From: Thinopyrum elongatum | Lineage: Eukaryota; Streptophyta; Magnoliopsida; Poales; Poaceae | Direction of reading: 5' to 3' | Assembly: GCA_011799875.1 (NCBI GenBank) | Contig: CM022303.1 | Coordinates: 297,302,362-297,366,361, forward strand | DNA: 64,000 nucleotides | Part shown: one piece after another, positions 21,942 to 32,977 of the stretch | Position numbering within the stretch: position 1 is the first letter of the stretch | Layout: each line of letters opens with the position of its first letter | Program-made: the position numbers and the translations under genes | The notes under the pieces: generated by a model | The model's database searches: none | Seen by the model: the letters and a program-made list of their open reading frames with translations, nothing else | What the model was told of the DNA's origin: nothing

Positions 21942-24189
21942 CTAGTTGAAGCGGTTGAAGAAGGAGACGACGTGGTTGTAGACGTAGTCCTTGGCGCAGG
22001 TGCCGATGACGAAGTCGGCGTGCGCGAACTGCTCCAGGTACTGCACCGTGAGCTTGCCTTGGTCGTGGCCCCGGAGGTCGCCGAGGAGGCGGCCGACGTC
22101 GCCGGGGTCGGCCAGCTCGTCCCGGCCGCCGTAGCTGAGGAAGAGCGGGAAGCCGGCCGGTATGTTGGACATGTTGTACGCCGGCGGGTCGGGCTGCCCG
22201 TACTTCTCCACGTTCACGCCCGGCCACACGTAGTCGTACTTGGACAGCACGCCGTCGCGGAACGTCTGGGCGAGGTGGACCATGGTCTTGGTGGACGTCG
22301 GCTGCGGCTCGTACTGGAGGAAGACGTCCACGGCCGAGCTGTTGAGGCAGTAGTTCTTCCCTGCCGTACACACACGCCATGGACGCACAGCTCTGAAACC
22401 TCTCGATGCATGCACGCGTAGCAGAAAGTAGTGATTGATTAAGGGAGTAGTACCTGTGAAGTCTGTGAGGAGGTCGTAGCAATTGGTTCCAGGATGGCGG
22501 CACAGTTCCTTGAAAAGGCTCGCCACCGCCGGCCTGCAGCAGACAATGAAGCAGCAGCGCGTCAGCCAGCTCCGAAGAAGCAGGAATTTAATCAGTCTCC
22601 GAACTGTGAAGATACTAGTGAGAGAATAAGTGGCGTTCGTTACTGGGTTGAACTCCGCCACACCGAGGATGGTGATGAGCTGGTTGGTCGTCAACATGGA
22701 ACAAAAATCACACGGATTATATATGCATGACAGCAATTAAAGTCGAGAACAAGATCGGATTCAGCTGGACTAGTACTAGTACCTCTCCGACGAATGCTTT
22801 GGCTAGCAGTATGCCGAGGGGGGTGGTCATGTGGGACAGATAGGCGACCGGGGTCAGCAGCGCAGCCGACTTGAGCTTGTCCACCGTCCTGCCCTCCGAG
22901 AAGGCCGCCAGCGCCACCAGCGTGCCCTGCATACACACGTACATAAGTGCCAGAAGCAGAGCACGGTCGACCACGAGCAATGGAGGAGGAATGGTTCGAG
23001 ACTGAGAAAGCTCTGAATGGCTTGTTTACTTACCATGGAGTGGCCGAGGAAGTGCGGCTTCTGCCCGGTGTGGCTGCAGACGTAGTCAACCAGGCTCGGC
23101 ATGTCTTTCACCACCAGGTCGTCCCAGGACCAGTCCCAGTACCTCTGCCCACGATAGGTGCAACGTTAATTAATCAGGACAACTTAATTTTTTGGTCAGG
23201 GTATTCATCCTTGACTACTGTAGTCGGAGTAGATACCCGGGAGGAGGGGTCGAGGGAGACGTGGCGGCTGCTCCACCTGGTGCCTCTGTTGTTGGCGACC
23301 CACACGTCGAAGCCGCTGTCCGCGAGGATGTACGCCAACGATTCCTCCGGCGAGCTGAGCAGCCATGTCATGCCGTCCTGCATGCATGCATACCCCGGCG
23401 CCGTTAGTCCCCCTTATCTCTCACATTAATGCACCATACCAAATCTCTACTACTGTCCGTACGATTTTACTCTGTCCGACTCTATACGATGCCTAATCTA
23501 GTGGTGTGCTGCCGTTTGGATCAGGAGTTGAACGGCTTGATCTGCTATGTCGTATGAAATCGGACAAGCAAGAGTCGTATGCGGTACGCATAGCAAGACT
23601 CTTATTTTGGTGTCACACCCAAACGTGCAGACTCAAGGGCACGCATGACGGCATCGATCACATCTCTTTGTGCCACACGACGTCCACCGGCGTGCATGAC
23701 ACCATCCATCATAAAACCATGTTTGGCGCCATGCATGCCCTGTGTGCGATTATCCTAACTTATGGGAGGAAGTGTACGACGGACTAAACACACGCGTACC
23801 GTGAGAACGCCGTGCTGCAGGAGCACCGGCTGCCCCGCACCGCCGCCGCTGGCGCGCCGGCCCCTCGGGATCCGCTGCAGGCTCAGGATGTACCCGTCCA
23901 CCGTCGTCACCTACACCCCAATCAACAAGCCAATGAATCAACGACGGGCCATCTTCTAACACGACGGGAGCACCTGATCGATCTGTGTCGAGATCAGTCC
24001 AAGGAACGGCGGCGCCCGAACCGTGTGCTCCTCGCAGGGGTAGCCGAAGGGGGCCACGGCCAGCGCGCATGCGCCCACGCCCGCGGGAACACTGTCGCGC
24101 CGCCTCGTCGCGAGGTGGCCGGCCGGGACGCGGGCCTCGGCGGCGGCGGCGCAGAGGATGATCAGGACGGCGACCGCCGCAGGGCCCAT
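21942..24189 (-). CDS. Acid/triacylglycerol lipase-like protein (secreted alpha/beta hydrolase), 8 exons
   Basis: Minus-strand exons: 24189-24022, 23910-23800, 23377-23237, 23144-23034, 22926-22783, 22679-22644, 22533-22454 and 22360-21942. All but one junction use GT/AG and keep phase. The start chosen at 24189 gives a signal peptide (MGPAAVAVLIILCAAAAEA); an in-frame Met 12 codons upstream (24225) is possible. The family order is clear: GYPCEEHTVTTVDGYILSLQR (Abhydro_lipase region), LLQHG, GFDVWVANNRGT, WDWSWDDL, nucleophile elbow GHSMG built across exons 4-5, GGRDELAD (acid) and FAHADFVIG (His). This matches plant LIP1/lysosomal acid lipase-type enzymes that hydrolyse acylglycerols or esters in the secretory/vacuolar route. 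Predicted length is about 403 residues, usual for the family. The summed exons are 1210 bases, not a multiple of three: the exon 6/7 joint (AEFNP to VASLFKEL) needs two more bases, so the allele may be broken or splice unusually. Confidence 0.85.
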
Positions 24190-24303
24190 GCTTGCTGCCC
24201 GTGCGCGCGGCGGGGCGTCCACCACTCCACTAGCTAGCTACCCGGTGCCTTGGTGTGGTGGCGGTGGTGCGCGGATAGTGCTGAGTGCGCGCGATCGAGG
24301 GGG

Positions 24304-24311
24304 TATTTAAA
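24304..24311 (-). promoter_or_regulatory. TATA-like box of the lipase gene
   Basis: Reads TTTAAATA on the minus strand, 115 bases upstream of the preferred ATG at 24189, in otherwise GC-rich sequence. Spacing fits a core promoter with a short 5' leader. Confidence 0.5.
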
Positions 24312-24976
24312 GTGCGAGCAAGGTGGCGCGGATGGAGACGACCGAGGTTAGTGCAGGGCGAGTGATCCGGCTGGCGAGGTGAGCTGCGCCCGCGTGTGAA
24401 CGGATGGACCGGCCGGTGAGCGGGATGAGATTCCTGCATGGTTTCCTCTTGCTTTCTTCGACTCGACACCTTTTAATTGGCTGGCTCAGCGCAGCTCAGC
24501 TCAGCTTGGCCCTGGGGATGGGATGAGCACCGGCCATGCTGCCTTGCTTGCACGGCTGCACGGCCGCTTAATTAGCATACGTGCGTTTCCACAAGTTATT
24601 TGGTCTTGCTAAATTCTAGCAAGTGTGTAACTGCAGTGCTGTACCGGGCTCTCCGAAGGTAACTGGCAGTCTGAAATGGTGAAACGGGATCGACATATGT
24701 CCCAGTCAAGTAACCCTACAACTTCTGGTACTGTTGTGGATAGATGATTAAGGAGCAACCTTACTTCTTTCTTTGATGTCGACGTGCCTTTGTACAGTGA
24801 CACGTGTAATAGGTCGCAACAAAACGTCGAGTGAACCATCTCCATGCTGCGTTCTCAAATGCTTAGTACCTGGTCCACACACTCAGATGCAATACATGGT
24901 GTCATCGTGGGAGCGGTGTACTTTATGTTTCACATTATTCTCGTACCCCGATTCATTGTACTAAAGCCGCGACAAT
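24312..24976. other. Upstream region of lipase gene, no other gene
   Basis: GC-rich to about 24580, including a CAGCTCAGCTCAGCTTGG repeat near 24490, then ordinary AT-balanced sequence. No exon recognised. Confidence 0.4.
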
Positions 24977-25542
24977 TAATAATAATATGGATCAAGGAAA
25001 TAACCAATTTGACTAGCTTGCTTTGGGATGTCGTTTGCGCAAGAAAAAAGAAAAGAAAAGAAACCTTGCTTTGGGATGTCCATGTATGTATGTGTTGTAG
25101 CAGAAGGATATTGCGCAAAAAGAGACCACATAGCTAGTGGGGCATACAATGGTGGAGCAATTCCCTTCTTTTTGTTGCCACAACATACAACAATCATAAT
25201 GTTATACTCTTGCGCCTGCCACCATAGTTTAGCTCGAATTGTAGGCATTCAATAGTTACATTTTGCTTGGGAAGAGTTATGTCTTGTACTCCCTCCGTTT
25301 CTAAATATAAGTTCTTTTAGAGATTTCAAATGGACTACCATATACGGATGTATATAGACATATTTTAAAGTGTAGATTCACTCGTTTAGCTTCGTATGTA
25401 GTCATTTGTTGAAATCTCTAAAAAGACCTATATTTAGGAACGGAGGGAATATATATTAACTAGACGAATGCCCTACGGAGTAAAAACGCTGGTGTACTAC
25501 AATTTGTAGCTGCATGAACAATAAGGAAAAATATTTTTCAAA
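24977..25542 (+). repeat. Direct repeat copy 1 (carries a MITE)
   Basis: Nearly identical to 48347-48748. Both run from TAATANTAATATGGATCAAG to GAAAAATATTTTTCAAA. Copy 1 is longer only because a 161-bp Stowaway MITE plus its TA duplication sits inside. On the left, copy 1 continues into unique DNA; copy 2 starts exactly at a Helitron 3' terminus. Confidence 0.9.
25289..25449. mobile_element. Stowaway MITE with empty site preserved in copy 2
   Basis: Starts CTCCCTCCGTTTCTAAATAT and ends ATATTTAGGAACGGAGGGAA, flanked by TA at 25287-25288 and 25450-25451. The corresponding place in the second copy of the repeat (about 48655) reads GTCTTGTATATATTAACT with no insertion, which fixes the element borders exactly. 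Confidence 0.95.
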
Positions 25543-25852
25543 AAAAATATCAAGGAAAAAACGTGATGGGGTTTGATTCTTGTTTGTGTCCGTGACGAAT
25601 CCATTAAGATTACACAATGTTGGACATATATATACGCATTACCTAGACGTCCCCTGTGAATTATACAACGAACATTTGCACACGAAAGCAAAATACACAA
25701 AACAAATTGTTTTCTTAGGCAGTTGTTGTTCCGGACAAGAAAGAAGATACCATGCTTAATGTCTCTGAAGATGGATATGATGGAGGTTCTATGGAAGAAC
25801 AATTGCATCCAGGTAAAATAACTTCAACAAAAGTCTTGCGTGTACGATATTT

Positions 25853-26063
25853 TTATTGTCTGATGTTAGTAACTCATTAGGATGGTTAATCTGCGAGTAT
25901 GAATTATGATATGCTTTGTCACTATTTATAGACGTCTGACCTACATTGTCGTATTTTTATTGTCCGATGTTAATAACTCATTAGGATGGTTAATCTGCCA
26001 GTGTGATATGTTTTGTTGCTACTCTTATAGAAGTCTGATCTACATCGCCGTACTGAAATTACA
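25853..26063 (+). repeat. Two tandem 105-bp units in Helitron sequence
   Basis: TATTTTTATTGTCTGATGTT at about 25850 and TATTTTTATTGTCCGATGTT at about 25952 each start a unit containing CTCATTAGGATGGTTAATCTGC. A more diverged third copy lies beyond the Angela element at about 47445-47560. Confidence 0.7.
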
Positions 26064-26322
26064 CGAAAATATCATGTGTATATCAGTGCTCTTACTTTAA
26101 TATTATTTTTCTATTTTCTAAATTGGATCTAGGAATAATATGACACTATATAAACACATATATTCTCATGCTAATGTCCATCATACTTAATGTAATTTGT
26201 AAGTAGCTCATACATTCTATTTATGATGCAAAATCTAATCTGTTTTTTTTAATGAATGACATATTCATACAATATGAAAAAACTCTCATGCAGACAAGCA
26301 ATTGGGGTCGCGATCTCCAGTC

Positions 26323-26716
26323 ATGGATGCCAAGGAACAAAGGAGAAAAGACAGAGAGCGGTATGCAAGAATGACCAATGAAGAAAAACAGAAAAAACTA
26401 AAAAAGCGTCGTGAAGCCTATCAGCAAAGCAAAACAATAAAAAAATAAAGATTCAACCCAGTTGAAAAACAAATGCACGCAAGGGAGGAAGAAATATGCA
26501 AATATGGAGCCAACACAAAAGGCAAAAAAATGTGCACAAGAAAGACAGAAATATGCAAATATGCAGTCAGAACAAAAGAAAGCTAGAACAAAGCAAATTG
26601 CAGCTAATCGTGAGTGGAGGCGCAACACACCATGCAAAGATTCAATTGTGATGGTCAACCCCGCTTATATCGCAACAGAAGAGGAAGTTAATACATCTAT
26701 ACGACGAGGACGTCAG
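26323..26716 (+). pseudogene. Helitron Rep/helicase protein, N-terminal fragment
   Basis: Begins MDAKEQRRKDRERYARMTNE and, after a stop at 26446 and a frame change near 26450, continues KKYANMEPTQKAKKCAQERQ and IAANREWRRNTPCKDSIVMV. Repeated (K/R)xxYAxM and EREYA-type charged helices are typical of the N-terminal leader of grass Helitron helicase-like proteins. The Rep HUH motif and the Pif1-type helicase are absent; the reading frame stops where the Angela LTR starts at 26717. Family assignment is by recall and moderately sure. Confidence 0.6.
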
Positions 26717-28485
26717 TGTTGGAAATATGCCCTAGAGGCAATAATAAATTAGTTATTATCATATTTCCCTGTTCATGATAATCGTTTATTATCCATGCTA
26801 GAATTGTATTGATCGAAAACTCAAATACATGTGTGGATACATAGACAACAACATGTCCCTAGTAAGCCTCTACCAGACTAGCTCGTTGATCAAAGATGGC
26901 TATGGTTTCCTAGCCATGGACACGAGTTGTCATTTAATAACGGGATCACATCATTAGGAGAATGGTGTGACGGACAAGACCCAAACTATAAACGTAGCAT
27001 GTGATCGTATCAAGTTTGTTGCTATCGTTTTCTGCATGTCAAGTATATGTTCCTATGACCATGAGATCATGCAACTCACTGACACCGGAGGAGTACCTTG
27101 TGTGTACCAAACGTCGCAACGTAACTGGGTGGCTATAAAGGTGCTCTACAGGTATCTCCGAGGGTGTCTGTTGAGTTGGCATGGATCAAGACTAGGATTT
27201 GTCACTCCGTATGACGGAGAGGTATCTCAGGGCCCACTCGGTAATACAACATGACAATAAGCTTGCAAGCAATGTGACCAATGAGTTAGTCACGGGATCT
27301 TGTATTATGGAACGAGTAAAGAGACTTGCCGGTAACAAGATTGAACTAGGTATGGAGATACCGACGATCAAATCTCGGGCAAGTAACATACCGATAGACA
27401 AAGGGAACTGCATACGGGATTAGCTGAATCCTTGACATCGAGGTTCGACCGATAAGATCTTCGTAGAATATGTAGGAACCAATATGGGCATCCAGGTCCC
27501 GCTATTGGTTATTAACTGTAGAGGTGTCTCGGTCATGTCTGTATAGTTCTCGAACCCGTAGGGTCTGCACACTTAACGTTTGGTGACGATATAAGTGTAG
27601 TTGAGTTGTTATGGTGGTTACCGAAGGTTGTTCGGAGTCCCGGATGAGATCCCGGACATGACGAGGAACTCCGGAAGGGTCCGGAGGTGAAGATTGATAT
27701 ATTGGACGAAGGGTATTGGAGTCCGGAAGTGTTCCGGGGGTACCGGGTGATGACCAACATGACCGAAAGGGGTTTCGGGGGGCCCCAGCAAGTGTTGGGG
27801 GGCCCCATGGGCCAAGGGGGAGGGGGCAAACCAGCCCACTAAGGGGCTGTGCGCCCCCCTCACCCTTTCCCACGTGACCAGGAGAGGTGGGGCGCCCTCC
27901 TCTACGGTTTCCCTCCACCCGGCTTGGGGGGCAAGTCACCCTAGGGGAGATCCCATCTGCCCTGGCCGCCGCCCCCCCTAGGGGAAACCCTAGGGGCACC
28001 AGCCCCTCCTCCCTTCCCCTATATATAGAGAGGTAGATAGGAGGCAGCCGCAACCCTTGAGCACATCTCCACGCCACGGCGCTACCTCTCCTCTCCCTCG
28101 CATCCCTCTTCTTCTCCGTAGTGCTTAGCAAAGCTCTGTCGAGATTTCTCCACCACCACCGCCACCACGCCGTCGTGCTACCGGAGGGCTCGAGCTACTA
28201 CTTTACCATCGCTCACTGGATCGAGGAGGTGAAGGCATCATCAAGCCGTACGTGTGTTGAACGCGGAGGTGCCATCCGTTTGGCACTTGGATCAGGAGTT
28301 CGCGGGACGGATCGTGATTGGATCGCGAAGACGTTCGACTACATCAACCACGTTTCTTAACGCTTTTGCTTAGCGATCTACAAGGGTATGTAGATCCAAT
28401 CTCTCCTCTCGTAGATGGTCATCTCCTAGATTGGATATTGGTGAGCGTAAGAAATTTTTTGTTTCCCATGCAACGTTCCCCTATA
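26717..28485 (+). repeat. 5' LTR of Angela-type element (1769 bp)
   Basis: Starts TG and ends CCCCTATA; the canonical CA end has decayed to TA, whereas the 3' LTR still ends CTACA. A TATATATA core promoter lies at 28020-28027, 3' of a C/G-rich stretch. Confidence 0.92.
28020..28027 (+). promoter_or_regulatory. TATA box in Angela 5' LTR
   Basis: TATATATA in the context CCCCTATATATAGAGAGG. The same box is at 46911-46918 in the 3' LTR. It is the expected start-region promoter for the genomic RNA. Confidence 0.7.
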
Positions 28486-28486
28486 G

Positions 28487-28499
28487 TGGTATCAGAGCC
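28487..28499 (+). other. Primer-binding site (tRNA-iMet) of Angela-type element
   Basis: TGGTATCAGAGCC immediately follows the 5' LTR and is complementary to the 3' end of plant initiator methionine tRNA, the usual primer of copia elements. Confidence 0.9.
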
Positions 28500-29768
28500 A
28501 GGTTTATGCGTAGATGACATCACAAGTAGAACACAAAGGAGTTTGTGGGCGTTGATATTCAGATTGCTTCCTTCCTTGGTCTTTTCTTGATTCAGCGGTA
28601 TTGTGGGATGAAGCGGCCCGGACCAACTTTACATGTCCACGTACATGAGACCGGTTCCATCGACAGACATGTGACTTTGTTGCATAAAGATGGCTGGCGG
28701 GTGTCTGCCTCTCCCACCTTAGTTGAATCGGATTCGACAAAGGCAGTCCTTGTAGAAGGTTAAATAGCAACTTGCATATCACCGTTGTGGCTTTGCGTAG
28801 GTAAGAATCGTTCTTGCTAGATACCCATAGCAGCCACGTAAAACATGCAACAACAATTAGAGGACGTCTAACTTGTTTTTGCAGGGTATATTGTGATATG
28901 ATATGGCCAAAGACATGATGAAGTATATTTGATGTATGAGATGATCATGTTTGTAATATTTTATATCGACTTGCATGTCGATGCATACGGCAACCGGCAG
29001 GAGCCATAGGGTTGTCTTTAATTATTGTATGACCTGTGTGTCAATCATTAAGCGCTATGTAATGCTTTACTTTATCGCTAAGCGGTAGCAATAGTAGTAG
29101 AAGCATGGTTGGCGTGACAACCCCGATGGCGACACGATGATGGAGATCATGATATTGGAGATCATGGTGTCATGCCGGTGACGATGGAGATCATGCCGGT
29201 GCTTTGGAGATGGAGATCAAAAGCACAAGTTGATGGCCATATCATGTCACTTATGATTTGCATGTGATGTTAATCCTTTTATGCATCTTATTTTGCTGAG
29301 GACGACGGTAGCATTATAAGGTGATCCCTCACTAAAATTTCAAGATAAAATTGTGTTCTCCCTAAGTGTGCACCGTTGCGAAAGTTCGTCGTTTCGAAGC
29401 ACCACGTGATGATTGGGTGTGATAGACTCTACGTTCACATACAACGGGTGCAAGCCAGTGTTGCACATGCGGAACACTTGGGTTAAACTTGACGAGCCTA
29501 GCATGTACAGACATGGTCTCGGAACACAAGAGACCGAAAGGTCGAACACGAGTCATATAGTAGATATGATCAATATGGAGATGTTCACCATTGAAACCAC
29601 CTCATCTCATGTGATGATCGGACTTGGGTTAGTGAATTTGGATCGTGTTACACTCGGACAACCGGAGGGATGTTGATTTGAGTGGGAGTTCTTAGGTAAT
29701 ATGATTAATTGAACTCATTTATCATGAACAATAGTCTAAGTTACCTTTGCAAATTTATGTTGTAGATC

Positions 29769-30540
29769 AATGGCTCGCGTTGTAGCTCCCTGTTTCAATA
29801 CGTTGCTAGAGAAAGATTAAGTTGAAAGATATTGTAAGAAATTATGCGGACTAGGGCCGTAGTCTGAGGATTGTCCTCACTGCTGCACAGAAGGCTTATG
29901 TCCTTGATGCACCGCTTGGTGTGCCAACCCCTCTAGCGTCGTCTGTGGATGTTGTGAACATCTGGCAAACACGTTCAGATGACTACTTGATAGTTTAGTG
30001 CGCCATACTTTACGGCTTAGAATCGGGGCTCCTAAGGCGTTTTGAACACCATATGAGATGTTCTAAGAGCTGAAATTGGTATTTCAGGATCATGCCCGTG
30101 TTGAGAGGTATGAGACCTCTGACAAGTTCTTTGCCTACAAGATGGAGGAGAATAGCTCATCTAGTGAGCATGTGCTCAAAATGTCTGGGTGCTACAATCG
30201 CTTGAATCAAGTGGGAGTTAATCTTCCAGATAAGATAGTGATTGACAGGGTTCTCTAGTCACTATCACCAAGCTGCTAGAGCCTCATGATGAACTATACC
30301 ATGCAAGGGATGGAGATTATCCCGGAGATGTCCGCGGTGCTTAAGGCCACGAAGGTAGAAATCAAGAATGAGCATCAAGTGTTGATGGTTAACAAGACCA
30401 CTGGTTTCAAGAAGGGCAAGGGCAAGAAGGGAAACTTCATGAATGGCAAGCCAGTTGCCGCTCCAGTGAAGAAACCCAAGGTTGAACCTAAACCCGAGAC
30501 TAAGTGCTTCTATTGTAAGGGGAAAGGTCACTGGTAGCGA
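29769..30540 (+). pseudogene. Gag remnant of Angela-type element
   Basis: The frame from ATGGCTCGCGTTGTAGCTCC is broken by several stops. Recognisable pieces are LVFQDHARVERYETSDKFF, MMNYTMQGMEIIPEMSAVL and a Lys-rich tail leading to a partial zinc knuckle, CFYCKGKGHW followed by TAG (30536-30538), which removes the last Cys. It could not make a normal nucleocapsid. Confidence 0.8.
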
Positions 30541-30597
30541 AACTACCCCAATAGATAAGAAGGCTGGCAACTTCAACAATAGTATATTTGATATATG

Positions 30598-31276
30598 TGT
30601 TATTGATGTGTACCTTACTAGTACTCCTAGTAGCACCTGGGTATTAGATACCGGTTCAGTTACTAATATTGGTAACTCGAAACAAAAGCTACGGAATAAA
30701 CGGAGACTAGCTAAGGGTGAGGTGACGATGTGTGTTGAAAGTGTTTCCAAGGTTGATGTGATCGCCATCGCACGCTCCCTCTACCTTCAAGATTAGTGTT
30801 GAACCTAGATAAATGTTATTTGGTGTCTGTGTTGAGCATGAACATGATTAGATCGTGTTTATTGCAATACGGTTATTCATTTAAGTCAAAGAATAATGGT
30901 TATTCTGTTTACATGAATAATATCTTCTATGGTCATGCACCCAAGGTGAATGGTTTATTGAATCTCGATCGTAGTGATACACATGTTCATAACATTGAGG
31001 CCAAAAGATGTAGAGTTGATAATGATAATACCACTTTCTTGTGGCGCTGCCGCTTAGGTCATGTTGGTGTAAAGCGCATGAAGAAACTCCATGCTGATGG
31101 ACTTTTTGGAGTCACTTGATTTTGAATCACTTGACACATGCGAATCATGCCTCATGGGCAAGATGACTAAAACCCCATTTTCCGGAACAATGGAACGGGC
31201 AATTGACTTGTTGGAAATCATACATACTGATGTGTGCGGCCCGATGAGTGTTGACGTGCGCGGTGGATATCGTTAC
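30598..31276 (+). pseudogene. Protease and integrase N-terminus remnant of Angela-type element
   Basis: CVIDVYLTSTPSSTWVLDTGS contains the aspartic protease D-T-G. Then come LWRCRLGHVGVKRM and CESCLMGKM (the HHCC zinc-binding region) and IHTDVCGPMSVDVRGGYRY, holding the first Asp of the integrase core. Frames change several times. The sequence is cut at 31276 by the inner element and resumes at 43289. Confidence 0.85.
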
Positions 31277-32926
31277 TGTAAGGGCATATTCTTCCCTATG
31301 TGGTTTTGGTGATTGATGACAATGCATTTGCGGACTAATCATGTGCATTGAGCATTTCAGATATCTCATGTCTAGGCACAAGACGATTCGGTGCCCCTCG
31401 GAGCCTAGTGAAGACGGCGTTTCTCTACGCTTCTTTTCGGTGGATTTGAGTCGTAGGAAAGCCGTACTATTAAGAGGGGGTCCGCGTCGGAAAGGTTTGG
31501 GTGAAATCAACACGTACACGTATGTTCCTTTGCACCACCTTTCCTTTGCTTCTTTGGAGCACCGTCCGTTTATCTGTGTCTTTACAAAATGAAGGCTCCC
31601 AAGTGCTATAGTTCTATGGTGTGCGGTAGTACTGCTCAACGGAGCAGTAGTACCGCAGTGGCCCACGGTAGTACCGGCCAGGGAAGCGGTAGTACCGCGC
31701 CATGCGGTAGTACCGTTCCTCGGGTGCGGTAGTACCGTGGCCTCTAGCCCAGAACCCTAGCATGCGCGTAAGTAGGAGCGGAAGTAATTTTTTACATCCG
31801 CGCCCTACGCGGTAGTACCGCTCTTAGCATGCGGTAGTACCGTACCGGATTTTTGCACAGACCGAGATTCAGCGGAAGTAGCCACGGATGTAATTTTATT
31901 AGTCCGTGCCTTCCCAGCCTAGTCGAACCCTGCCTTGCGGTAGTACCGCAAGGGCGCGCGGTAGTACCGCCACTACCGCAAGGGCGCGCGGTAGTACCGC
32001 TCTGGCGGTTCTACCGCTCGTTGTTTCAACACAACAGGGCCTCGTCTGGTCTCTACCGCGGGAGCGGTAGTACCGCATGGTGGAGCGGTAGTACCGTCAG
32101 ACCTTGTGGTAGTACCACGGCACTGTGCGGTAGTACCGCATGTCGCGGGCTGAATCAGTGGGTAACGGTTGGATCTTTCCTCCCACTATAAAAGGGGGGT
32201 CTTCTTCCCCAAGTTGACTACCTCTTTCTTCCCCAAGCTCCATTGTTGCTAAAAGCTCCATTTTCTCCCGATCTCTCTCCCTAGCCAATCAAACTTGTTG
32301 ATTCTCTAGGGATTGGTTGAGAAGGCCCCGGTCTATACTTCCTCCAAGAGAAATTTGATTTCCCCCACTAATCCCTTGCGGATCTTGTTTCTCTTGGGTG
32401 TTTGAGCACCCTAGACGGTTGAGGTCGCCGCGGAGCCATATTCCATTGTGGTGAAGCTTCGTGGTGTCGTTGGGAGCCTCCAATTAAGTTGTGGAGATTG
32501 CCCCAACCTTGTTTGTAAAGGTTCGGTCGCCGCCTCCAAGGGCACCAATAGTGGATTCACGGCATCTCGCATCGTGTGAGGGCGTGAGGAGAATACAGTG
32601 GCCCTAGTGGCTTCTTGGGGAGCATTGTGCCTCCACACCGCTCCAACGGAGACGTACTTCCTCTCAAAGGGAAGGAACTTCGGTAACACATCCTCGTCTC
32701 CACCGGCTCCACTTTTGGTCATCTCTTACCTTTACTTGTGCAAGCTTAATTTGTGTTGTATTCCTTGCTTGCTTGTGTGCTTGTTGTTGTTGCATCATAT
32801 AGGTTGCTCACCTAGTTGCATATCTAGACAACCTACTTTGATGCAAAGTTTAAATTGGTAAAGAAAAGCTAAAAATTGTTAGTTGCCTATTCACCCCCCC
32901 TCTAGTCAACCATATCGATCCTTTCA
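31277..32926 (+). repeat. 5' LTR of Sirevirus-type element (1650 bp)
   Basis: TG...CA boundaries. Between about 31620 and 32140 it carries about a dozen copies of the near-palindrome GCGGTAGTACCGC, always with GT at the centre on this strand, and a TATAAAA box at 32187-32193. It is 70 bases longer than the 3' LTR because of two blocks of palindrome units absent from the latter. Confidence 0.93.
32187..32193 (+). promoter_or_regulatory. TATA box in Sirevirus 5' LTR
   Basis: TATAAAA in CCCACTATAAAAGGGGGG, just downstream of the palindrome array; the 3' LTR copy is at 42545-42551. The array therefore occupies the proximal promoter position. Confidence 0.75.
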
Positions 32927-32928
32927 AT

Positions 32929-32940
32929 TGGTATCAGAGC
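32929..32940 (+). other. Primer-binding site (tRNA-iMet) of Sirevirus-type element
   Basis: TGGTATCAGAGC starts two bases after the 5' LTR end. Confidence 0.9.
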
Positions 32941-32977
32941 CTCGTCTCTTTATTAAGGACTTTGCCGTCCGAAGAGT

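Larger units (their letters stand above)
25543..26716 (+). mobile_element. Helitron-derived segment, left part (split by Angela element)
   Basis: Holds a short direct repeat (two roughly 105-bp copies at about 25853-26063) and an N-terminal fragment of a Helitron Rep/helicase-type ORF from 26323. The matching right part is 47382-48346, ending with a Helitron 3' hairpin. I could not find a convincing TC 5' terminus, so the true left border is unknown. Confidence 0.5.

Noticed and set aside
21879..22421. 180-codon plus-strand frame
   Set aside because: It is antisense to the last lipase exon, whose catalytic motifs are unmistakable.
26398..26658. 86-codon hydrophobic minus-strand frame resembling a membrane protein
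   Set aside because: Antisense of the Lys/Gln-rich Helitron N-terminal coding sequence; hydrophobicity is a mirror effect.
27502..28131. 209-codon minus-strand frame
   Set aside because: Lies in the Angela LTR and recurs in the 3' LTR with disruptions; antisense to the promoter region, no domain.
31620..32140. Regular palindromic repeats considered as a CRISPR-like array
   Set aside because: Unit spacing is irregular, the spacers are not of constant size, the genome is a plant, and the units lie in an LTR promoter.
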